A DNA stretch of 64,000 bases from Yaniella halotolerans DSM 15476 (GCF_000420805.1 NZ_ATVQ01000001.1:1488001-1552000); one strand, 5' to 3'. Positions 18,703-32,826 are shown, numbered from the stretch's first letter. The notes: generated by a model not told the origin, from the sequence alone. Translations and numbers: made by a program.

Positions 18703-19188
18703 TTACTCGTCGGCGGGCTGTTCTGACGTTTCTGGTTCAACCACGTAGACGAATGAACTAGCAGCCCAGCGGCCCAGCGCCATCAGAATTGCAGCCGGGA
18801 AACCCACCAACGGAATTAACAGGGGGATCAGGCCTTCGCCACCAGCGGTCAGCACGGTCAGACCATAGAACATGCCGATAATAGCGTAAGCCAAGATGTG
18901 GATGGACTGGTTGAGCTGATGCCGCAGAAGCCAGTTCGCCAGCAACGCAAGCGGCAACCCCAGGATGAGCCCTGAGAGACCCACCAGCGTCAGGATTGGC
19001 GTCAAGTCGCCGACCGTATCTGAAATTGGTAGGAGATTGAGAATGACGACGATTGCAGCCATCACAATGTTGGGTACCAACCAGGCCACCAGGAAACCAT
19101 AAATCGACATCGAAAGCCGGGCTCTTGGGCCGGTATTGCGGCGACGTTTGGGGGCGGAATCGTACTTCTCTGGAACGGGTGTGGTCAC
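18703..19188 (-). CDS. Hypothetical four-helix membrane protein
   Basis: A 161-residue protein with a basic cytoplasmic N-terminus (KRRRNTGPRAR) and four hydrophobic segments. It ends in an acidic tail (EPETSEQPADE). I do not recognise the family. The start is GTG 19188 with AAGG upstream. It is divergent from the MFS transporter gene, with starts 75 bp apart. Confidence 0.65.
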   Translation of the reverse strand: MTTPVPEKYDSAPKRRRNTGPRARLSMSIYGFLVAWLVPNIVMAAIVVILNLLPISDTVGDLTPILTLVGLSGLILGLPLALLANWLLRHQLNQSIHILAYAIIGMFYGLTVLTAGGEGLIPLLIPLVGFPAAILMALGRWAASSFVYVVEPETSEQPADE

Positions 19189-19263
19189 AACGAGCCTTAG
19201 AACGGGGTCACGCGGGTACTGACAGCGTTTAGTCTAGTGCTTTTTGAAAACAGAGGAGTAAGC

Positions 19264-20511
19264 TTGGTCGTTATGGCAACAACGACATCTGGCGCTCGGG
19301 CATGGACCGTGGTAGTGGCGACGGGCATCCTGGCGGCGATGCACGTTTGGAAACTGCCATCTGCCTTGGAATATATCCGGACTGATCTGGGCATCAGCCT
19401 GGTAGCAGCTGGAACTCTGGTGGGTGTCGTGCAGTTGGCCGGCGCATTGGGTGGGCTTGCCGCCTCGGTCGTTTCTGAACGTATCGGTGCGAAATATACC
19501 CTGGTGGTCGGCATGGCACTGGCTGGTCTTGCTTCGCTTGCCGGCGGGGTCAGCATAAACGCCGGTTGGCTAATGACTACCCGAGCAATTGAGGGCATCG
19601 GATTTATTCTCATTACTGTTGCGGCTCCTGCATTGGTCCGAGCGCTCGCCCCGGTACAAAGCGTTAACGCGGCAATGGGGTGGTGGGGTGCCTTTCAAGG
19701 CATCGCATTATTTCTCGGGGTGGGCATTTCAGCGGTCCTGCTCAATGCCACAGAGATCTCCTGGCAGATCTGGTGGATCATCATGGGTGGTGCCACCCTG
19801 GCCTTTATCCCGGTGATTCTACGAAAAGTGCCCGCTGACAGCCCGGGCGCTATCAACTTTAAGCGCATCGGCCGTTTGATCGGCAACTCGGTAAAAACGC
19901 CGTTGCCGTGGGCGTTGGGCATCATTTTCTCGTCGTACACTCTGCAGTGGGGTGCGATTCTGAGTTTCTTGCCCACCATCTTCGGAGCCGTGGACATGAG
20001 CTCCGCCGTCAACGTCGCCATCGTCGTCGGTCTTGCGACTGCCGTCGTCGGCGGACTCAACGGGGTAGCCAATATTCTCACCGGTGTGCTGTTGCAGCAC
20101 GGACACCCACCACGCCGCTTGCTGGTAACCGGTTTGATCACCATGGCCGTCACCTCCACGCTCGTATTTGCCCCTGACTGGTCGAATGTGCCCGGTCACG
20201 TGGTGTGGCCGCTGCTTGCTGCCGCTGTTTTCTCATTCGCCGGTGCACTCGTGCCAACCACTGTGACCCGCCAAGCCGTGGACATCGCCCCGCCGGGTGG
20301 CTCAGCAGCAGCCGTGATTGGGTTGATGACCCAGCTCTATAACCTGGCAAATTTTTTGGGACCCATCATCCTGTCCGCAATTGCCGCTGCCGCGGGCAAC
20401 TGGCAGATGTCCTGGACGATGACGGTCACAGCCTCTGCGGTGGGCATCACGACTGCGATGATCTTTGTGCCACGCGGTGTCGACCCATTCAAAACTTCCG
20501 GGCAGTCTTGA
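19264..20511 (+). CDS. MFS transporter (CynX/NimT-like)
   Basis: A major facilitator of about 415 residues with twelve predicted helices. After a short N-terminus comes an AAMHVWKLPSALEYIRTDLG loop typical of CynX-type permeases. Cargo is unknown. TTG 19264 is preferred because AGGAG lies 5 nt upstream; ATG 19273 is the alternative. TAGTCT at 19230-19235 may be its -10 box. It reads toward yhhQ. Confidence 0.82.
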   Translation: MVVMATTTSGARAWTVVVATGILAAMHVWKLPSALEYIRTDLGISLVAAGTLVGVVQLAGALGGLAASVVSERIGAKYTLVVGMALAGLASLAGGVSINAGWLMTTRAIEGIGFILITVAAPALVRALAPVQSVNAAMGWWGAFQGIALFLGVGISAVLLNATEISWQIWWIIMGGATLAFIPVILRKVPADSPGAINFKRIGRLIGNSVKTPLPWALGIIFSSYTLQWGAILSFLPTIFGAVDMSSAVNVAIVVGLATAVVGGLNGVANILTGVLLQHGHPPRRLLVTGLITMAVTSTLVFAPDWSNVPGHVVWPLLAAAVFSFAGALVPTTVTRQAVDIAPPGGSAAAVIGLMTQLYNLANFLGPIILSAIAAAAGNWQMSWTMTVTASAVGITTAMIFVPRGVDPFKTSGQS

Positions 20512-20616
20512 TTACAATATCTGTGAACTATAACGCCGGCTGGGGCAGCAGCCGAGTACGGGGCCGTTGAGGCCGTGACACCGTCGCGAGACAACGTTTT
20601 TCTCTAAGGACGCTTC

Positions 20617-21315
20617 GTGCCCGAAACACAACATGCCAAAGGGCAGTTCCAAGGAACCTTCGCACCGATTAGTTCCCATATTTATCCTGTGCTCTTTGCC
20701 ATCATGGCCGTGGTCTTTATCCTGTCGAATATAGGTGCAGCCAAGGGTGTACAAATTGGGCCGTTGCTCACCGACGGCGGATTCTTCTTATTCCCGGTGG
20801 CGTACATCGTCGGCGACATCATCTCCGAGGTCTACGGTTTCAAAGCCTCTCGACGGGTCATTTACACCACGTTTCTGATCGCAGCATTCGCATCGCTGAC
20901 CTACTGGATTATCATTATCCTTCCGCCAGCCGAATTCTATGATGGCCAAGAAGCGCTGATCCGTACTCTCGGGCCAGTCCCGCTGATTGTGCTGGCATCG
21001 CTGGTTGGATTTTTCGTGGGGCAACTCTCCAACGCCTGGATCATGGTGGCCATGAAGCGTCGCAGTGGCGAACGATACCTCTTCGGGCGGATCGCAGCAT
21101 CCACGGTGGTGGGTGAATTACTGGATACCATCGCGTTTTCCGCGATCGCGGCCACTGTCATCGGCATCGAGACCTTCGGCCAGTACGTCGTGTTCGTGCT
21201 CATCGGATGGGTCTGGAAATTCACCGTGGAGATCGTCTTGGCACCGGTCACCATGTGGACGATCCGTAAAATTAAGGTTGCTGAACCACACTACGGCACC
21301 GTCACCGGCGATTAA
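20617..21315 (+). CDS. yhhQ: Queuosine precursor transporter (YhhQ family)
   Basis: A 232-residue protein with about six helices, matching the YhhQ/QPTR (DUF165) family. Marks are SNIGAAKGVQIG, DIISEVYGFKASRRVIYTTF, FFVGQLSNAWIMVAMKRR and LLDTIAFSAI. The family imports 7-deazaguanine precursors (preQ0/preQ1 or queuine) for tRNA modification. The start is GTG 20617 with AAGGA upstream. The tgt gene, which uses such bases, lies 1.4 kb away and in convergent orientation. Confidence 0.9.
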   Translation: MPETQHAKGQFQGTFAPISSHIYPVLFAIMAVVFILSNIGAAKGVQIGPLLTDGGFFLFPVAYIVGDIISEVYGFKASRRVIYTTFLIAAFASLTYWIIIILPPAEFYDGQEALIRTLGPVPLIVLASLVGFFVGQLSNAWIMVAMKRRSGERYLFGRIAASTVVGELLDTIAFSAIAATVIGIETFGQYVVFVLIGWVWKFTVEIVLAPVTMWTIRKIKVAEPHYGTVTGD

Positions 21316-21339
21316 TATGTCGTTGTGTTTCAAAGAACC

Positions 21340-21369
21340 TTGCCTTGTTCGCAAGAATCTGGTTATGTA
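21340..21369 (+). promoter_or_regulatory. Promoter for the SAM-IV riboswitch transcript
   Basis: TTGCCT at 21340-21345 and TATGTA at 21364-21369 are separated by 18 bp. A start near 21375 would put the riboswitch P1 stem at the 5' end of the RNA. Confidence 0.4.
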
Positions 21370-21377
21370 AATCAACA

Positions 21378-21500
21378 GAATCACGAGTGCTGATCAATGA
21401 AGCCCTGGCTGATCAGCCAGCAACCCTCTTGTCATAGTGGGGTGCTCCAGATGATGATTCGGCTGAGTCCGAACGTTCTCAGCAAGTATGGCGCCGTGCG
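21378..21500 (+). ncRNA. SAM-IV riboswitch
   Basis: S-adenosylmethionine aptamer of the actinobacterial SAM-IV class. P1 pairs GAATCA (21378-21383) with TGATTC (21455-21460). P2 pairs CTGATCA with TGATCAG around a loop containing CCCTGG. CTGG in that loop can pair with CCAG (21447-21450), the SAM-I/IV pseudoknot. The conserved core CAGCAACCCTC...GTGGGGTGCTCC is present, and a downstream hairpin (GCTGAG/CTCAGC, 21462-21483) follows. From memory, both the order and core bases match the mycobacterial SAM-IV RNA. It precedes a flavin monooxygenase start by about 45 nt. Confidence 0.88.
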
Positions 21501-21543
21501 CGGACGATGTTCTGGCGACGCCACGATCATTTCAGGAGTCTGC

Positions 21544-25175
<3,632 letters not shown>

Positions 25176-25182
<7 letters not shown>

Positions 25183-28100
25183 AGTCCCTCTGGTTCAGCT
25201 GGTTCAGGGCTCTTGACGGATTCGTCAATCTGGTCGACGCCGTTTTGCTTCGTGGTGCCGGATGTGGGAACATTGTCTGAATCGCCAGCATAAATTTCCA
25301 TCGGCAGCTGGTCACGGTCGGACTCTTGCCCTGGTTCACCGGGTGCATCTGCGGTAACCAACGATACTCTGGATTTCCGAGAATCTTCGATGCTGATGAC
25401 GGCGGTCCCGTCGATATAATCGTCCAGGGTTTCGAGCAGTTTGAGCGGCGTTGCGAGGACCATGTGGAAACCAAATTCCTGGAAAATATCCATTGCTAAC
25501 CGAGTAAAACGACTGTCGGCCTTATCGAAGGCTTCATCCATCATGACCGTGGCGAAACCGGGTACATCAGCGTCAACTCCGGCCAACTGATACCGCAGCG
25601 CTGCAGCGAGGCAGAACGTCACCAGTTTCTGTTGCTGACCGCCCGATAGCCCATCGGACGAGTCGAAGGCATCGACTTCAGTGCCAGCACCATCAGTTTC
25701 TTTGGCGCGGAATCGCACATGATATCTGGTGTCCAGGACTTGCCGTCGCCAGGTGTGATCAGCCGGTTCGGACGAACCGATCTTCTGCATAATGGAATTC
25801 ATGGTGTGAAAACGCGATTCTGCGGACGCCCGATCTTGTTCCGCCCATGAACCCGATGAAATTTCGTGCAGGTCGGATAAGAATTCTCGTGCCTTCTCAT
25901 TCTGGTTATTCAACACCACAATATTCAGGTAGGTATTGGGATTGAACTCTGACCGTGACAGCGACGCATTGATCGGTGCGATGCGATCCTGGACGCGACC
26001 GAGATTGCCGCGAATTTCACTCGCGAGATTGGCAATGTTATTCCGAGACTGTGTCTGTAACAGCTCAAAAAATCTTTCTTCGAACCGAGAAGGCCCATCG
26101 GAAATGATCCGATCGAGTAAGTCTTTGTATCCAGCCCGATCATCGATGAACACCGACAGGTTGGCCGCAATGGCTTCCCACCGAGTGCGGAATTCTTGGG
26201 CTATACCCTGAAACTTGGATCCCGCGTCGGAAGCAATACGCTCTGCCTGATGCTGTTGTTTATGCAACTGATTCAAGACCTGACGGGAAACGCGGTCAAG
26301 TTTATCGTGTGCAATACGCCGTGTTTCTGACACCTCCAAAAACAGCGCATCGAGTTCGGCAGTCACGTCGTCTGCAACATCGGCTTTGTGAATTTGCTGA
26401 TCTAATTCATCGAGTATCTCGGTGAGCCTCTGCAAGTGATTTTCAGATGCCATGCGAGCCTGCAGTTTTTCGTCATAGGTTTTCTCAGCAGCAGCTTTTC
26501 GCGAAGCTGCTTCGGTGACGCGGCGTTGAGCCTCGATGAGATCGGTATTGGACGACTGGAGTTCAACGAGCTTTGCTTGCAGCTCATCCCGCCGCATCTC
26601 GGTAGTCACCACATCAATAGCTTCCCACCGGATCGTTTCCAAATCCTCTAATAAATGCAAGCGTCGCTGCTCGTGGTTCTGACGTTGCACAATTTTGTCG
26701 AGACGTTGTTCCAACTGCCCATCTTCTGTGGTGAGCTGCTGCAGTTGATCAGAAAACCGGTCGTGCTTTTCGTTATTCGTAAAGCCCATGACCCAGTGCG
26801 TTGCGTCATTGATATTATGCCGGTCGTCTTTTTCGTAGCGATTCGCACCGCGTCGGACTTGGCCTGCGCGCGTGACGGCACGCTGGTAATTACCAAAGTC
26901 GCTGGCTTGCTCAACTGCCTGATAATCATAACGGTGTGTGAGCTCAGCATAAATCCACGGCTGCATGGCATGATCGGCGACGGTCACACGATTGACCACG
27001 GAATCCGGATAGTTCAATGCCCTGGGGCTTGGATCTGATGCCGGCACGACTTGAGAAACGACTCGAGTGCCGAGGTGCTGGCTATCGATGGCCGCTAACA
27101 CCTTGTTGGCGTGTGCTTGTGGAATGAGCAATGTGGTGGCAAAAGGCCGGAGCACTCGTTCAATTGCCCCGGTCCAGTCCCGATATTCTTCACGAACTTC
27201 CATCAGCTCACCGGCAAATGGCAGGCTCATCTCGGGTAGTCCCGCGGCCGCTGCAATAATTTTGCGCGCCTGTTGCAGCCGAAGCGACATATTGGATGAT
27301 GATTCTTGTAGCGAGCGCAGTTCGGCTTGGACGTTCTTACGTGCCTGTTCGTTCTGGCCTCGCTGTGTCCCAATGTCGAGCATCTGCCGTTGAAGTTCTT
27401 CGCGACGCTGGGTTGCGTTGGTAATATCATGGGCCGCTTGCGTCCGGAGTTCTTCAAAGTCACGTTGCGTATAGGGCAGTTCAATGCTGACCCGGAGCAG
27501 TCGTTGTTGTAAATCGTTGCGAGTTTGCTGTGTGGCGAGAACTAATTCCTGTTGTGCTGCGACACGAGATTCTAGTGTTTGTAGTGCCCCGCCACCGGCT
27601 TCTAAGAGTTGCTGAGTCGCCAAATTATGGTCGTCCATCGTGTCTGCCCGACGACGCTCAGCAATCTCAAACGCATCACGACGCTCGGTCACTTTCAGCC
27701 GAGCGTCTTCAATTTCCTTGGTCACGAGTGCATGTTTCGTTAAGGCGGTGTAGTCATCCAGCCCGGCCAGTAGGTATGCGGCATGTTCGCTGTCCGAGCG
27801 TGCCTTATCGTATGCCTCGGCGGGCTCGCGAAGTGCTTGCAGGACATCGCGTTGTTCACGAGCATCGACCACGGTGCTGTGCGCTTGCGACAGTTCTTGA
27901 AATTGTTCCCGAGCCGTCTCGGCCAACTGAAAGGTTTTGGGCTCATCCAACATGAACGAACGAAACAGCTCGTCCAGGTTGCCGAGAGATTTTGCGGACT
28001 GCGTCCGGTGCAGTAGCCGCAGTGCGTTTTCTCCGGAAATTTTGAGCATGCGCCGAAACCGGTTGGCAAATGTCGCATGGCGATCTGTAATGAGTTCGGC

Positions 28101-28649
28101 CTCGGGAATTTCGCGTTTGAGCTGGCGAACATTAATCCCAGAATCAATGAACTGCCCAAAGTCCGTGAGTTTTCGGTCGTCTCGCAGAATGATCGACTGT
28201 TCCTGGACGTCAGCGTTTTGCGTGGCTCCGCGACGCAGATAGTAGAGCTTGATCAACACGACCGGTTCCGGATCGATACCATTCGAGAAACTGAGCTTGA
28301 CCCCGGAATACGTGGCTTGTTCACGAAGATATGTGCTGACTACTTCACCCGTTTCGACGTCGGTGGCTCGACGGTAGGCCCCGCGAACATAGGACACCAG
28401 ACTGCGAGCGTGTGGCCCCCGGGAGACGCCCTCTTGTGCGGCAGCGTTGAAGCGAATCTGATTCCGCGGCACCAGCACCGAGGAGACGGCGTCCAAGAGC
28501 GAAGACTTTCCCGAGCCAGAAGGGCCGGTAATGAGAAATCCCTGGCGGGACAGCGGGATGTCCCAGTGGTTCTGGAACGTACCCCAGTTTAGGACTTCAA
28601 TCTTGTCCATGCGCCATTGTCCAGGGTAGATGGTGGTTGGCGTTGTCAT
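25176..28649 (-). CDS. jetC: Wadjet SMC-like ATPase JetC
   Basis: A MukB/SbcC-like ATPase of 1157 residues and the loop-extrusion motor of Wadjet. Walker A GPSGSGKSS is at residues 42-50. Long Glu/Gln/Arg-rich coiled coils flank a central hinge. The C-terminal head has the signature LSGGQQQKLVTF and Walker B ATVMMDEAFDKAD. The length and motifs are complete. It overlaps jetB by 4 nt (ATGA) and jetD by 7 nt, so the subunits are translationally coupled. Confidence 0.93.
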
Positions 28650-29327
28650 GACATATCCTCTTCCGCTGGCTGGTCACGCTCCTGCTCGAGGGGGAGCCTT
28701 TCGTGCAGCAGTCTGTCGTATTCACCACGAATGGCGGCTATCTCATCGGCACCAAAGATGACGGTCAACACCGGTGAAATCTCGAAGCGGCCTTTTGTCG
28801 TGGTCTCGTATAGAATGCCGAGTTCTTTGAACCGATTCCATGCTGCCCGCACGTGTTTTTTCAAATTGTGCTGGGTCCGTACCGCCGACACGATCAAAGA
28901 CTGCGAGTTGCTCGATTGTTTCATCTTCATCAACGACGGCGCGACTCTGGTCCGCATCTTGCATCAATCGCTGGCGCAAATGCAACAGGAGAACGGTCTG
29001 AATATGTGTGAGGTTGGTAGCTCTGACAACCCGTGGGGCATCTGGTGCATCCACATTGCGGACGAAGGCGACCTCTTGTTCATGATCTACGACGAGCGTG
29101 AGGAACAATTCGGCCAAGCGTGAGCGGAGCATCGTTTCGTCAACGAGAATTCTGGACCATAGATTGCTGTGCCGTGCGGCAGAAATATAAGGGCCGCGAA
29201 GCAGCTGCAGCAGCGTCCGCCGTGAGGCTTCGTTCAGGGTCCCGGTGTCGTTGTCCCACAGCTGGTTGGCGTCGTCGGTGGTGTTATTTTGTGTGGTGAA
29301 CGGGTCTGGCAGCGTATGATCGGTCAC
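28646..29327 (-). pseudogene. jetB: Wadjet kite subunit JetB (DUF4194), frameshifted
   Basis: The kite-like subunit of the Wadjet SMC complex. The N-terminal part reads from GTG 29327 (AAGGA upstream) through RQRLMQDADQSRAVVDEDET to DPAQFEK. The true C-terminal part, RAAWNRFKELGILYETTTKG, then FEISPVLTVIFGADEI, is in another frame and ends at 28646 in the ATGA overlap with jetC. The frames join at a run of six T on the plus strand (28856-28861). With five, the protein would be a normal 226 residues. Causes could be mutation, polymerase slippage or sequence error. Confidence 0.8.
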
Positions 29328-30769
29328 TGCGGAATCCTTTCCGTAAACAGAAACGTTTCAAGTTGGCCGGTGCGGTCGTTCCAAGCTACCTGTTCGGTAT
29401 TGCCGACGAGCCACCGTCCGTGTTCCTGACCAAGTACGACGAGGCCGACAATCGAAGCGATGCCTTGTGTAGCAGGAAAGTGTTCGAGCACTTCGCCGAT
29501 AGTGGCGGTGCCATGCTCAACGATCACCGCGTTGACGTTGACCTCGAGTTCCGACATATCGATGTCCATGGTGCGGGCAAGCTGTTGGATCGTCTCGAAC
29601 GACACCGTCCCCGTCGTGTTTTCTTCGAGCACCGTTTCAACTCGGTAGTCTCCGGGATTTTTGAGTCGCAGAGATGAGATGGACGAAATCTGAGGCAGCC
29701 GTGAAAGCTGTAATTCGACATCGAACTGGTCGGTCGGACGCAATATTTCCGACACGCTCAGGGCATCTTTGAGTGCCGCCCGCAGTTCTCGGTTGAGCCG
29801 ACGTTCTTCGGCCAGGCGTTGTGATTGTACAAACCGGCGTAGGCTTCGGCTAAACGAGGTCAGTACCTGGTGGACCTCGGTCGAGCGATCCTGCATGACC
29901 GGTAGCATGCGTCGCAGTGCCCGCATTTGTGACGGTGGGATCTGCTGGGCGAAGTTACGCTCGGTGATCGTCTGAATCGCATCTTCGAATTCGAGGCCGC
30001 GTTCAGGATCCAGCAGCAGTGCGTAGAACCCGTAGAAGGATCGTCCCGCGTCTGAATCCGCGAGCATATCAACTCCGCGGAAAATATTCTCGAGCACTTC
30101 GGACCGCGAGTCATCTGAATCAATGAGCTTTTCACGGAGGCCGTGATTGAGTCCTTCGACCTCTTGACGGACACGAGCAAAATCAGAAGGTACCTCGGTC
30201 ACAAGGTTGAGGATCTCATCGATGCGTTCGGCGGCCTTCTCGCCGTCGAGCACATCGAGCTCGCCCTCCGAAAGCCGCTGAATCTTGTCTTCAATGCGAG
30301 CTTTTTCTGCTTCGAGGGTTGCCAGGCGGGAAGCGATGTCGGGGTCGGTTTCCATGACGAGCTGGGACATCAGATTCTGAATTGTGGCGAGACGTGATTC
30401 GGTCACGGTCCTGCGAGGGGTATGGAGTTCTTCGACGAATTGCATCGCGGCCAGTGCGCCGGGGGAGAGCTCGAAGGTTTCTTCTCGGGTATCGGTACTC
30501 GGCCGCCGGATCACAATTCCGGACCGCCGCCAATCAGATACATACTCCTGGGCGGTACGCGGAAGCTCAAATCCTGCGGAGCGAAGTTCTTCGAGATCTT
30601 CGGTGACCTGTTCGAAGAGTTCGGGTGCTGGAACTCTTCGGTGTTCACCGGCCAGCCGATGTTCAAGGATCGTCAGTACAATGTGCGCATTCTGGGATCG
30701 CAGGATTGCCCATGCTGCATGGGTTTCAGCAATTCTTTGATGAGCAAACGCGCGACGGACGAGACTCAT
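29324..30769 (-). CDS. jetA: Wadjet kleisin subunit JetA
   Basis: A DUF3375 protein of about 481 residues, the kleisin-like subunit of type I Wadjet. It begins SLVRRAFAHQRIAETHAAWA, a typical JetA N-terminus, and has a middle coiled coil (about 155-200). ATG 30769 is preferred for homology; a TTG at 30793 would add eight residues, and neither has a clear Shine-Dalgarno. Its stop overlaps the jetB start (GTGA). It begins 36 nt after the ferredoxin reductase gene. Confidence 0.88.
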   Translation of the reverse strand: MSLVRRAFAHQRIAETHAAWAILRSQNAHIVLTILEHRLAGEHRRVPAPELFEQVTEDLEELRSAGFELPRTAQEYVSDWRRSGIVIRRPSTDTREETFELSPGALAAMQFVEELHTPRRTVTESRLATIQNLMSQLVMETDPDIASRLATLEAEKARIEDKIQRLSEGELDVLDGEKAAERIDEILNLVTEVPSDFARVRQEVEGLNHGLREKLIDSDDSRSEVLENIFRGVDMLADSDAGRSFYGFYALLLDPERGLEFEDAIQTITERNFAQQIPPSQMRALRRMLPVMQDRSTEVHQVLTSFSRSLRRFVQSQRLAEERRLNRELRAALKDALSVSEILRPTDQFDVELQLSRLPQISSISSLRLKNPGDYRVETVLEENTTGTVSFETIQQLARTMDIDMSELEVNVNAVIVEHGTATIGEVLEHFPATQGIASIVGLVVLGQEHGRWLVGNTEQVAWNDRTGQLETFLFTERIPQ

Positions 30770-30805
30770 ATGTTCACTAGCATAATTGGCCAACGCTGCG
30801 TAGGG

Positions 30806-31918
30806 CTAGCGCTTCCGGGTCAGCTGTCGGATTGAAATATCAGTGTCCGCCAATTGTTCGGGGTCGACTGCAATACCACGGCTGATTATGCGGGTGGCCG
30901 CACGAATGATCATGCGCTCGTCGAGTGCGGCAGCACCAATCAACTGGTCGCCGTCGACAACAAAAATCGCGTTGTCCCCGCGGTGTACCAGGTGTTCGTG
31001 GGCCTGAGGGATCACCCGCCCAACGGCCTGGGCATCGTGGCCGAACTGATCCGACCACACCCACTGTGGCAGCGGCGCATCGGGTTCGGTGCCCATGATC
31101 GTGTGAACCACGCGTGCGGCAGAGGCGCGGCCGTGGTCCCAGTGGTCTTGGCGGGGCTGGTCGTGAATACGGCAGACATCGCCGATCGCATACACGCCCG
31201 CCAGATTGGTTCGGTAATGTTCGTCAACGACGACGCCGTCATCAATGGTCACCCCGGTGTTTTCAGCTACCTGCACCGCCGGTTCAACACCGACGGCGGC
31301 GATGACCAGATCGAAGCGGTCGAGCTCTTCATCCACGGTCAGACGACGCGGGACCACCTCAACCTGGTCGCTCATGGTCGCATAGAGTTGCTCGGCCAGC
31401 TCGCCAAAAATTTCGGTGGCCGGAACCTGCGGGGTATATACGGTGACCTGTGCGCCCAACTGTTTCGCCGAAGTGGCAAGTTCGGGCGCCAGCAATCCAC
31501 CCCCAGCTATCGCTACCGAGACTCCCGGGCCAAGCACATCGCGTAGCGCATCGGCATCGGCAAGCGTCCGGAATGTGTAGACGGGCTCGGGCAGATCCAA
31601 TGTTCTGGGTGTGGCACCGGTGGCAATCACAATGTGATCGGCTGCAAACCGTTGGTTGGCGGTCCACACGGCGCCGGATTCGAAACCTAGCGCGGTATCT
31701 TGCACCCAGGTTACGGCGTTGTCGGTGAACCAGGTGTCGGGCGCGAGGGCCAGGTCGACGTCGTCACCCACCAGATATTCGGTGGAAAGCGGCGGTCGGT
31801 CCAGTGCGGTCTCGTGCGGATCAATAATGGTCACCGAGCCGGTATAGCCGGCGTCGCGCAATCCTGCGGCAACAGAAAATCCGGCGACCGAACCGCCAAG
31901 AATAACCGTGTTAGGCAT
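30806..31918 (-). CDS. FAD/NAD(P)-dependent ferredoxin reductase
   Basis: A 370-residue pyridine-nucleotide disulfide-reductase-fold flavoprotein. It shows an FAD Rossmann motif (VILGGSVAGFSVAAGLRDAG), an IVIATGA motif, an NAD(P) motif (VAIAGGGLLAPELA) and the second FAD motif LAGVYAIGDVC. Such enzymes pass electrons to [2Fe-2S] ferredoxins or rubredoxins of oxygenases. It overlaps the Rieske ferredoxin gene by 8 nt, so the two form an electron-transfer pair. No oxygenase gene is adjacent; the Wadjet genes follow instead. Confidence 0.9.
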   Translation of the reverse strand: MPNTVILGGSVAGFSVAAGLRDAGYTGSVTIIDPHETALDRPPLSTEYLVGDDVDLALAPDTWFTDNAVTWVQDTALGFESGAVWTANQRFAADHIVIATGATPRTLDLPEPVYTFRTLADADALRDVLGPGVSVAIAGGGLLAPELATSAKQLGAQVTVYTPQVPATEIFGELAEQLYATMSDQVEVVPRRLTVDEELDRFDLVIAAVGVEPAVQVAENTGVTIDDGVVVDEHYRTNLAGVYAIGDVCRIHDQPRQDHWDHGRASAARVVHTIMGTEPDAPLPQWVWSDQFGHDAQAVGRVIPQAHEHLVHRGDNAIFVVDGDQLIGAAALDERMIIRAATRIISRGIAVDPEQLADTDISIRQLTRKR

Positions 31919-32237
31919 CGAATTTCGGAGTTAGCAGGACGCGACCGTCCACAACATCAACATCGTGGGTCGGGGCATCCACGGTTGCCGGCAGGTTCAG
32001 TACCTTGCCGTTCGCCAAGCAGAAGCTCGAGGCATGTTTGGGGCACTCAACGGTGCCGTCTTCAACCCAGCCCTCGGACAGCGAATAGTTGCCGTGGGTG
32101 CAGCGGTCGTTCAGCGCGTAGATACCCTCATCCGTGCGAAACACCGCGATCGGCTCGCCACCGGTCACATCGTGACCAACGTAGACGCCTTCCTCGATGG
32201 GAAATTCGTTTTCTGCGCCTATATCAATACTTGTCAT
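31911..32237 (-). CDS. Rieske [2Fe-2S] ferredoxin
   Basis: A 108-residue Rieske protein with both cluster boxes: CTHG (Cys and His) and, 17 residues on, CPKHASSF (Cys and His). The size is that of the ferredoxin component of ring-hydroxylating dioxygenases or of NirD-like proteins. ATG 32237 lies 5 nt after GGAGG. It is coupled to the reductase gene downstream and preceded, 19 nt away, by the NUDIX gene. The partner enzyme is not in the window. Confidence 0.9.
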   Translation of the reverse strand: MTSIDIGAENEFPIEEGVYVGHDVTGGEPIAVFRTDEGIYALNDRCTHGNYSLSEGWVEDGTVECPKHASSFCLANGKVLNLPATVDAPTHDVDVVDGRVLLTPKFDA

Positions 32238-32256
32238 ATCAGCCTCCAAAATCAGC

Positions 32257-32796
32257 TTAGATTCCCCAGTTGGCCCAAGCCATCGCCTGTGTCACAAGTT
32301 GTGACCGGCCGCCTTCGAACTCGTCTTGCACGTCGGCGGAAAGGGCTTCATCCGGGGTCAGCCATGCTACCTGCAGGGCATCCTCGCGGGGCTCTGTGTC
32401 ACCGCGGACCGGCACAACGTAGCACAGTGCTACCGCGTGCTGGCGTTCATCGGTGAGCCCTGATGTGGAACCATACGGGAAGTATTCGGCCACCGTAAAG
32501 GGTGTCAGCGTCATGGGTAACTGCGGCATCGCTAATGGGCCCAGATCTTTTTCCAGGTGCATCATCAGCGCATCGCGCACCGGCTGCATGTATTGCACGC
32601 GACCGGAGACGAATGAGTACCGGAACGTGCCGCTGGTATCTGCCCGGTATAACAGGCCAACCTCTACGACGCGACCGTGGGAATCGAGGCGGACAGGGAG
32701 AGCTTCAACATAGATCATCGGCAACCGCGCTCGGGCCGCGGCAAGTTCTGTTTCATGGAGCCACCCGGGATTCGGGTCAGGAGTTCGAACCGTCAT
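32257..32796 (-). CDS. NUDIX-fold protein (DUF4916-like), degenerate NUDIX box
   Basis: A 179-residue protein whose middle region, GRVQYMQPVRDALMMHLEKD, lies where a NUDIX box would be but keeps few of the expected glutamates (a Gln in place of the first Glu, and RDALMMHLEKD rather than REXXEE). It resembles actinobacterial DUF4916/NUDIX-like proteins, and hydrolase activity is doubtful. TAGAGT lies 7 nt before ATG 32796, suggesting a leaderless message. It is divergent from the 95-residue gene, with starts 30 bp apart. Confidence 0.65.
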   Translation of the reverse strand: MTVRTPDPNPGWLHETELAAARARLPMIYVEALPVRLDSHGRVVEVGLLYRADTSGTFRYSFVSGRVQYMQPVRDALMMHLEKDLGPLAMPQLPMTLTPFTVAEYFPYGSTSGLTDERQHAVALCYVVPVRGDTEPREDALQVAWLTPDEALSADVQDEFEGGRSQLVTQAMAWANWGI

Positions 32797-32803
32797 GGGC
32801 CCC

Positions 32804-32819
32804 ACTCTACAACTACAAT
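32804..32819. promoter_or_regulatory. Back-to-back -10 boxes of two divergent leaderless genes
   Basis: TAGAGT (32804-32809, minus strand) is 7 nt from the NUDIX start, and TACAAT (32814-32819, plus strand) is 7 nt from the start at 32827. Only 4 bp separate the boxes, so polymerase could occupy one at a time. Confidence 0.45.
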
Positions 32820-32826
32820 TGCACCT

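Noticed and set aside
20520-20616. A possible preQ1 riboswitch before yhhQ
   Set aside because: Two short GC hairpins can be drawn (GGCTG/CAGCC-like and GGCC/GGCC), but neither the preQ1-I nor the preQ1-II core is visible.
28850-28870. A programmed -1 frameshift in jetB at the A-run
   Set aside because: Restoring the JetB frame needs +1 (or -2), and the heptamer A-AAA-AAC is not in the zero frame. Slippage by RNA polymerase remains possible but is not shown.
28743-28885. The C-terminus of the 194-residue first frame of jetB as a genuine alternative ending
   Set aside because: The segment after DPAQFEK is out of character for DUF4194, while the other frame gives the expected sequence through to the ATGA overlap with jetC.
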